This document shows positions 61,101 through 64,000 of a DNA stretch of 64,000 nucleotides, in pieces; the first letter of the stretch is position 1, and each line of letters starts with the position of its first letter. Source of the DNA: Pelodera strongyloides (Eukaryota; Nematoda; Chromadorea; Rhabditida; Rhabditidae); NCBI GenBank assembly GCA_036852015.1, contig JAANDG010000109.1, forward strand, positions 124,001-188,000. Direction: 5' to 3'. The notes under the pieces are model-generated. The model was given only the letters and a program-made list of their open reading frames with translations. It was not told where the DNA came from and ran no database searches. Made by a program: the position numbers and the translations under genes.

Positions 61101-64000
61101 CCTGTGCCTGAGCCTCAGCAAGACATTGTCATGGTATGCTCTTTGCAGTCTTTGCTTACGTGAGAAGAGCACGTTTATGGTGATTTCCATTTTTTTACGG
61201 ACAGCGATCAAGATTTGAATTAAAGCTGTGTGTTCTTTGTTGTTTCCGAAGTTGTCTTTTACGAGGTCCAACTCCCGAATAGTGTAATTTGGCGAATAGC
61301 GTGTAATTAGGTAATTGTCAATGTAAATGATCTTACACTTATGTAACTGTTATATATCTTGAAGTCTTGTTGAAGTAAAAAAAGTGTAATTTAAGGATGA
61401 GCTCATCGTGTCAATGGCGGCTGGTGATAATGGGGAGATTGTGATTCCGGTTGAATCTGTTGAGCATGGAAATGAGGCGAATGAAGGAAATCATATTAAA
61501 TTGGAGCCTGGCGATGTTGAGAAGAAGAATGATGTGGAGGTTTGTGTTTTATTATAAAGGGTGGACTGCACAAAAATGAGAACACGAGTGACTTGTTACT
61601 GTTGTTATAAGTACACAAGTATTTTTTTCATGGTATTAAGACCATGTATTGGTACTGTGTTTTCAAAACGTCACTGTCACGTGATGTCTGTACTTTATAT
61701 CCCTAAGCCAGTGTATTTCATTTCAAGGAATTCACGCCGACCTTTTGGGAGGTTTTTGTTCCATAGTTGTTCAATGTACATTTAGGTAATCAATATACTT
61801 TATACCCGTAGTATATATGTATATATGTTTAGGACGAATTGAGCGATCTGAAAAAGAAGTACTTGGTCCTTGAAGACGAGAAAGAGATGTTGGAGGAACA
61901 ACTTGCAGCTGCAGAGAAGAAGATCGCTGAGGGAAACGCTCTGGAGACGGAGGCAATTGCGGCTGAGTGGAGGGCTGAGGTAGGACTGTGGGTAATATGG
62001 TTTACTGTATGGTATTATGGTGCGGCACTTGAACTGTGAAACGTATACTGCGCTACGAATATAGCTGTGATGTAAGGCAATAACGGCGTCCTTAAAGCGA
62101 AATACCGGCCAGTTTTTGAAACACATTGTGGACAATGAATTCTTACGTATTTATGCAAAGTTGCTCAAACTTAGATCGTTTTTTTATTATAATGTATGTT
62201 CATTTGCATAAGCTGCATAAGAACTGCTGTACTCGATGTGTTTCAAACATCGGCCGGCATTTCTCTTTAAACACGAACTCTTTCTTGAGGGGTTAAGTCA
62301 ATATCGATTACTTGCAATTTGCTGATTTTCAAGGAGATGGCAAAGGAGCTTGATTCTCTCCGGGCTCACTGTCGAAGTGTTGAGGCTAAGCTTGAGGAGA
62401 TCAATAAGGATAAGAAGGTTGATGATTACGAATCTGAGGAGGAGGACAACCTGGAGGACGAATTGAATGCACTGCGTGAGAAGGTATTGTACTAAATAAC
62501 TAAATACTACAATAATGCTATAGTATAATACTACAATAATGCTATAGTTTTTATAATAGTTGAAAATAGTTCTTTACTAATTTTAAAGCATTGATAGGTT
62601 GAGCAGCTCACGAAGGAGAATGAACAAGTGATCAAAGAGAGGGATTCCCATCTACATACGAGTCAGGACGCGATGTACAGTCTAGAAGAGGTGGGATTTT
62701 GTAATTGTAACACCAGTTCGATCCAGGGTTTATTGCTTGGTAATTCTGGGAAGATGTTTATTGCTTAGTAATTCCTGGTTGCACCGACCGGGTGGTAAAA
62801 AACGGTACCAGGTGAAAACTACTTCGTTAGATCAGAGCGGACTGCAGGGACCCCTTCGGGGCTCTGAAGAACAGTCCTAGCTTTAACCTGTTTTTAACTG
62901 AGTTTTGTGTTTTTTTTTGTGGAACTACTTTCTTCCAATTAACGTGCCCGCATAGCCCGCGCTCAGTGGGATGAGCACGAGGCAGACATGACTTGTAGGA
63001 TACCATAAAGCTACGGTTCGGCTGTCGGATGCCTGGTCGACCTCGCATGCTTACGGCATTTACAATCAGTAATTTCTGATTTGTGTGCTGAGTCTGAGAT
63101 CTTTCAACTGAACATTTTCCTTGTGTCTTCAGCTCAGAGAAGAGTATGATGACCTTGTCAGGGCGAAAAACAATTATCTCGAAATGAACGACGAGCTGTG
63201 CCGCGATAAAATGGAACTGTTGATGGTGCGATCTGTTTCTTATTAGAGAATAACTCTGCGTTTGGTTTCTTAATTAAAGCGAAATACCACCCGGTTTTTG
63301 AAACGCACCGTGAACAGCTGAATTCTTACGTATTTATGATAATTTGCTCGAATATAGCTCGATTTTTTTATTCTAATTTATGTTCATTTGCATACGCTGA
63401 ACTCGATCTCGATGTGTTTCAGAAACCGGCTGGTATTTCGCTTTAAGTATGAGCTTGAAATAAGTATTTTCTATGACAAGTCTGAAAGAGGGATAGTTGC
63501 GCCTGATAGCGGTTTTGGAAACGATCTTTTACACCTGCGATTGCATTTTTATGCATCATATGCAAATAAGTATAATTTATAATATAAATATCGACCTCAC
63601 TTGACATAAATGCATAAGAATGTAGTTGTCCACGATGCGTTTCAAAAACCGGCCGGTACATCGCTTTAAAGTTTTACTAGTACTCACCCGTGACCCGCGA
63701 AGTCGACACGAATTAAGATTTGCATGCTTTAGCGAGTACGTTTGGAGGTACACAAACGTGATGTGTTAAAAGAAGAAAACAAAATGTTGCTGGATAGAGT
63801 CAAGGTTAGTTTCCGTTTTGGTTGTTTACTTGTTGTATTTTTTGCGTACATCCAAATTGTGCAGCTTTATTTTGCGTTGGTTATTTTCTTTTCTCTCTCT
63901 TCCTATGCAGACAGACTGGTATATGCCTGTGGCGTGGTCTTTGTGAGGATTGTGAAACGTAGCCGTTTGGGTATATCAAAAACGTTCAGCAACTCGAGGA
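20786..64000 (+). CDS. Giant coiled-coil protein, golgin/lava-lamp-like (partial, runs off right edge)
   Basis: About 81 exons join with matching phases into one frame of about 3,270 codons up to 63804, and it continues past the window edge (next exon begins at 63990). The start is the ATG at 20786 (MPVSVTGVPAGASESAILTE). The protein is nearly all heptad-type Glu/Lys/Leu/Gln sequence, broken by Ser/Ala- or acid-rich linkers. No signal peptide or membrane segment was seen. Golgins and lava lamp are long, flexible Golgi tethers, and that is the best functional guess, from architecture and from the acidic Trp motifs in exons 49692-52993. Orthology was not established; TPR-, CENP- or myosin-tail-like proteins remain possible. 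Most exons are a multiple of three. Joining 26215 to 32156 across a 5.9-kb gap rests on phase and character, so two adjacent genes cannot be ruled out. Confidence 0.7.
22884..23030 (+). repeat. T-rich and (ATT)n microsatellite
   Basis: (ATT)n occupies about 22976-23000 within a T-rich intron end directly ahead of exon 23035-23150. The open frames across it are low-complexity. Confidence 0.7.
24882..24990 (+). repeat. (ATT)n microsatellite, about 105 bp
   Basis: Nearly uninterrupted TTA units in the intron following exon 24768-24865. Confidence 0.93.
26243..26399. mobile_element. MITE family C copy
   Basis: It runs from TTAAATCCGTATTGTACC to GGTACAGTACTGCTTTAA. The inner arms TTTGCATATGATGTGCATAT and mirror contain CCTATGTATCCTATGCAAAT. 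It ends 24 nt before the candidate terminal exon at 26424. Confidence 0.82.
26424..26485 (+). CDS. Candidate alternative last exon
   Basis: After TTTTTTTTGTTGCGTGCAG the phase-1 frame reads GRQGHLRLQNQTAAKKRIL and stops at TAA. AATAAA follows at 26777-26782. Use of this exon would make a protein of about 600 residues in place of the giant form. The stop is easily expected by chance; the case rests on the good acceptor, the phase match, the downstream poly(A) signal and the long gap that follows. Confidence 0.4.
28038..28100 (+). repeat. (TAA)n microsatellite
   Basis: About 20 uninterrupted AAT/TAA units. Confidence 0.95.
31029..31111 (+). repeat. Three tandem copies of a ~31-bp unit
   Basis: ATTCAATAACTAGTGGCCT and its variant ATTCAATAAATGTGGCCT recur three times in a row. 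Confidence 0.85.
31440..31745 (+). repeat. CT-rich low-complexity tract
   Basis: TCTCTC-rich DNA with a pure (TC)n stretch near 31715-31735. It explains the Ser/Leu-rich open frame over this span. It could act as a pyrimidine-rich promoter or intron element, but nothing specific is seen. Confidence 0.8.
32156..36853 (+). CDS. Coiled-coil gene, block 2
   Basis: Exons 32156-32331, 32643-32727, 32943-33119, 33438-33517, 33791-33883, 34039-34149, 34354-34446, 34924-35048, 35333-35411, 35828-35922, 36195-36318 and 36650-36853. The first needs an incoming phase-1 base, supplied by the donor at 26215. Sequence is typical coiled coil (KALNAKVRMLEAENEKLVAK; ERIQELERELEDRVHESEAI). A Ser-rich break occurs in 34924-35048 (TSSEYVSESVSVQRSSCENT) and a His-rich start in 36650 (GHHHSDSHVPAERVGALEQ). 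For 36650 the acceptor GTAATTCAG was chosen because the nearer CAG at 36681-36683 breaks the frame. Confidence 0.75.
34709..34855. mobile_element. MITE family A copy, shortened
   Basis: From TTAAAGCGAAATACCGGCCG to GGAAGTTATTTCGCTTTA, 147 bp with part of the middle missing. It ends 68 nt before exon 34924. Confidence 0.82.
35094..35195 (-). repeat. LINE 3' tail fragment
   Basis: TTATTGATTACATTCAAAGT, then CAACCCTAAGACGGCAATGC and GTACTGACAAGGGGCCCT, matches the 3' region of the retroelement at 17561-17690. Minus orientation inside an intron. Confidence 0.6.
35540..35787. mobile_element. MITE A copy with internal tandem triplication
   Basis: It starts ATGCGAAATACCGGCCGG and ends AGTTATTTCGCTTTAA. 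Near the right end TAGCTCAACTGTGAC occurs three times in tandem (about 35711-35765). It ends 40 nt before exon 35828. Confidence 0.85.
37085..43576 (+). CDS. Coiled-coil gene, block 3
   Basis: Exons 37085-37225, 37569-37664, 37903-37980, 38298-38405, 38887-38952, 39228-39372, 39565-39674, 39907-40062, 40407-40514, 40750-40836, 41098-41184, 41540-41621, 41864-41943, 42308-42399, 42707-42848, 43040-43147 and 43482-43576. Coiled coil (EKKKLKTAVKQLRDKLQQEK) continues to 40062. It then gives way to a Ser/Ala/Pro/His-rich linker across 40407-41943, and resumes at 42308. Exon 41540-41621 must end at TCAG followed by GCTAGT to keep frame, so this intron appears to use a GC donor. Exon 41864 then enters in phase 1. 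Intron lengths are irregular. Confidence 0.75.
37261..37390. mobile_element. Fold-back family D copy
   Basis: From GGCCGTATTCACCAAGACGC to a CTGCGTGTTGGT end, with GGGAGCCCTCCCT and AGGGAGGGCTCCCT arms. It lies 35 nt after the donor of exon 37085-37225. Confidence 0.78.
43660..44060. repeat. Intron with dispersed GACCACCCACGA repeats
   Basis: GACCACCCACGACGC occurs near 43692 and 43828, GACCTCCCATGACG near 44004 and GACCACCCACGAAGC near 44031, between CAGCTG-containing segments. The unit length is irregular; this looks like a degenerated tandem repeat of the intron. Confidence 0.55.
44086..48746 (+). CDS. Coiled-coil gene, block 4
   Basis: Exons 44086-44236, 44526-44621, 44936-45091, 45363-45467, 46182-46355, 46639-46687, 47913-48154 and 48615-48746. 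The first has a Tyr-rich stretch, AYAQLMDYYTQLHASYEALY. Exon 44936 is less heptad-like (SLTANLYSIQHALSRVTDLI). Exon 47913-48154 is Ala/Leu-rich coiled coil (LAILAAKLATRQADVDALFR). The acceptor for 48615 (AAAATTTGAG) is weak, chosen because it alone keeps phase 0 from the donor at 48154; an in-frame stop lies shortly upstream. Confidence 0.72.
44757..44887. mobile_element. Fold-back family D copy
   Basis: GGCCGTATTCACCAACACAC at the left and CCGGTGAATACGGCC at the right, with GCTCCCTGGGGAGGCCAGGG in the right arm. Confidence 0.82.
45825..46086 (-). mobile_element. tRNA-derived SINE with perfect target-site duplication
   Basis: Flanked by a 13-bp direct repeat CTCCCGTGTATTA (45812-45824 and 46087-46099). 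On the minus strand it begins GGGGGCGTGGCGCAGTGGCA with an A box (complement of 46065-46076). The B box GGTTCGAGCCC is at 46035-46025. About 190 nt of tRNA-unrelated body follow, then a short simple tail of TTTATC units. It interrupts the intron between exons 45363-45467 and 46182-46355. The tail and duplication show LINE-mediated insertion, probably recent. Confidence 0.92.
47396..47519. mobile_element. Fold-back family D copy, 5' arm shortened
   Basis: GGCCGTATTCACGAACACTC at the left and GTGCTGGTGAATACGAG at the right; the left arm lacks the GGGAGCCC block. Confidence 0.75.
47610..47701 (+). CDS. Candidate alternative last exon
   Basis: After TTTTAATTAG the phase-1 frame carried from the donor at 46687 reads APGYEAKDVVASRDGMTQMI and ten further residues, then stops at TGA. 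The main chain appears to skip it to 47913, also phase 1. It is not coiled coil. It may be a chance reading. Confidence 0.3.
49026..52993 (+). CDS. Coiled-coil gene, block 5: acidic tryptophan motif region
   Basis: Exons 49026-49154, 49370-49495, 49692-49877, 50267-50353, 50514-50750, 51106-51243, 51483-51695, 51972-52106, 52326-52511 and 52760-52993. Coiled-coil exons alternate with short acidic linkers that each hold two tryptophans. These are DGWGWGDEEE and EDGWGLDGGE (49692 exon), GGWDDWSDEP (51106), GEGWSEDWTTD (51483), NDGWGETWADDES (52326) and SDWGWGEDNDND (52760). WxW-type motifs in acidic loops are known ligands of the delta-COP mu-homology domain in Dsl1p and ArfGAP1. By analogy this region may capture COPI vesicles; inference. 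Confidence 0.78.
50785..50913. mobile_element. Fold-back family D copy
   Basis: GGTCGTATTCACCAGCACAC at the left and TGTTGTTGAATACGGCC at the right, with the usual GAGCGCTCCGAATCTCCTG middle. It lies 35 nt after the donor of exon 50514-50750. Confidence 0.8.
53203..57246 (+). CDS. Coiled-coil gene, block 6
   Basis: Exons 53203-53343, 53723-53845, 54253-54432, 54631-54741, 55169-55288, 55445-55534, 56121-56267 and 57127-57246. The first six are continuous heptad sequence (ELALDSEIADLKQRLSEAQK). Exon 56121 begins as basic helix (RDHIKRLYDELRAKIAARRR) and becomes Gly/Ser-rich. Exon 57127 is a Ser/Ala/Pro-rich linker. All are phase 0. Confidence 0.77.
54748..54932 (-). pseudogene. U6 snRNA 3' half fused to a retroposon-like tail
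   Basis: Minus-strand positions 54932-54870 match the conserved 3' half of U6: AGATTAGCATGGCCCCTGCG, then CAAGGATGACACGCAAATTC and GTGAGGCGTTCC, ending in a T run. The 5' half is absent. The T run is followed by about 110 nt that end AAATAAAGAGTTTAAT, resembling a LINE 3' end with a poly(A) signal. This is the layout of a U6/LINE chimeric retropseudogene made by template switching. It lies in the intron after exon 54631-54741. Confidence 0.85.
55680..55857. mobile_element. MITE family A copy
   Basis: TTAAAGCGAAATACCGGCCG to CCGGCCGGTATTTCGCTTTAA-type end, 178 bp, typical structure. Confidence 0.88.
56335..56460. repeat. Fold-back repeat in intron
   Basis: ATATTCACCACTTTGATTCC and GGGGAATTGAGTGGTGAATT are inverted, with CCCTCGGGGAA / TTCCCCATGGGG inside. 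Confidence 0.65.
56797..57112. mobile_element. Composite MITE A copy ending 14 nt before an exon
   Basis: It starts TTAAAGCGAAATACCG and ends CCTGCCGTTATCTCTCTTTAA. An internal TTCGCTTTAA at about 56937 suggests one copy inserted in another. The acceptor of exon 57127 follows after ATCTTTCTGTTCAG. Confidence 0.7.
57580..57690 (+). repeat. SINE-like 3' region copy
   Basis: GGACCTCTACGGACCATGTC, then GAATAAGGGCGCACGCTCTT and a TTATTTATTTATTTATT tail; matches 1000-1125 and 1290-1400. Confidence 0.7.
58253..58306 (+). CDS. Weak candidate alternative last exon
   Basis: After CTGTATTTCAG the phase-0 frame from the donor at 57246 reads GVATQDAFRRRGGRHAE and stops at TAG. Another frame here is open longer (EEVADMRSRRIRVKDVETWK) but does not match the phase of either neighbour. 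Low support. Confidence 0.22.
   Translation, partial: GVATQDAFRRRGGRHAE
58978..59160. mobile_element. MITE family A copy
   Basis: TTTAAAACAAAATAGCAGCCGG at the left is degenerate; the right end reads ACCGGCCGGTATTTCGG and has lost its CTTTAA. Confidence 0.8.
59775..59946. mobile_element. MITE family A copy
   Basis: TTAAAGCAAAGTACGGGCCG to GACCAGTGTTTCGCTTTAA. Confidence 0.85.
60082..64000 (+). CDS. Coiled-coil gene, block 7 (continues beyond window)
   Basis: Exons 60082-60193, 60500-60603 (or to 60609), 61026-61133, 61396-61539, 61833-61979, 62334-62483, 62598-62690, 63133-63225, 63733-63804 and a partial exon from 63990. The donor at 60603 or 60609 is ambiguous because AAGGTGAAGGTGTGT offers two GT sites in the same phase. 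Exons 61026 and 61396 are acidic/Val-rich linkers without Trp pairs. From 61833 the coiled coil resumes (ELSDLKKKYLVLEDEKEMLE). The 3' end of the gene is outside the window. Confidence 0.74.
62092..62270. mobile_element. MITE family A copy
   Basis: TTAAAGCGAAATACCGGCCA to TCGGCCGGCATTTCTCTTTAA-type end; 63 nt before exon 62334. Confidence 0.87.
62800..63060. repeat. Probable retroposon insertion in intron, unassigned
   Basis: GC-richer than its surroundings, with CAGGGACCCCTTCGGGGCTC, a TTTTTAACTGAGTTTTGTG stretch and GTGGGATGAGCACGAGGCAG. The layout suggests two joined repeat fragments, but no family was recognised and no flanking duplication was found. Confidence 0.35.
63274..63445. mobile_element. 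MITE family A copy
   Basis: TTAAAGCGAAATACCACCCG to CCGGCTGGTATTTCGCTTTAA-type end. Confidence 0.87.
63509..63668. mobile_element. MITE A copy, 5' end degenerate
   Basis: GATAGCGGTTTTGGAAACGA at the left, AACCGGCCGGTACATCGCTTTAA-type right end; 64 nt before exon 63733. Confidence 0.75.
63911..63946 (+). CDS. Weak candidate short terminal exon
   Basis: After TCCTATGCAG the phase-0 frame from 63804 reads TDWYMPVAWSL and stops at TGA. A further acceptor, AACGTTCAG, opens an exon at 63990 that restores coiled coil (QLE). The latter is more likely the main path. Confidence 0.22.
   Translation, partial: TDWYMPVAWSL

Overview
The window looks like nuclear DNA from an intron-rich invertebrate metazoan. 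Coding exons are short (about 50-240 nt) and bounded by GT..AG signals. Introns run from about 150 nt to several kb and are full of fold-back transposons, SINE and LINE remnants, U6 snRNA retropseudogenes and microsatellites. The species cannot be named from sequence alone. The U6 fragment at 17045-17138 reads AACATATACTAAAATT and then AACAATACAG, which slightly resembles nematode U6, but this is a weak hint. No prokaryotic operons, CRISPR arrays, rRNA or tRNA genes were seen.

Region 1 (1-20.7 kb) holds two tandem plus-strand genes for apolipoprotein-L-like proteins. ApoL-A has exons from 2989 to 8065. ApoL-B has exons from 11219 to 17413, with a second copy of its last exon at 18874-18954. 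Their last six exons match one for one in order, phase and nearly in length. The 5' exon of ApoL-A was not found, and one exon junction (after the second exon) is unresolved in both genes. The last exon of ApoL-B lies in a 0.58-kb direct duplication. Between the two copies sits about 1 kb of retroelement with a minus-strand ORF that resembles the C-terminal part of LINE ORF1-type proteins.

Region 2 (20,786 to beyond 64,000) fits one giant plus-strand gene. About 81 exons join with consistent phases into roughly 3,270 codons before the right edge, and it continues out of the window. The product is almost wholly coiled coil, with no signal peptide or membrane segment seen, so it is golgin-like or lava-lamp-like. 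Two features stand out: an RVxF-type phosphatase-docking sequence near the N-terminus, and six acidic tryptophan motifs around residues 2150-2570. These motifs resemble the WxW-type delta-COP ligands of Dsl1p and ArfGAP1, which suggests a COPI-vesicle tether. Several intronic sites could be short alternative last exons.

Repeats: at least five fold-back (MITE-like) families end in TTAA plus AG(C/G)G or a close variant and occur throughout. The commonest starts TTAAAGCGAAATACCGGCC and often ends within 15-70 nt of a splice acceptor. A separate GGCCGTATTCACCAACAC fold-back family occupies introns. A tRNA-derived SINE at 45.8-46.1 kb has a perfect 13-bp target duplication.
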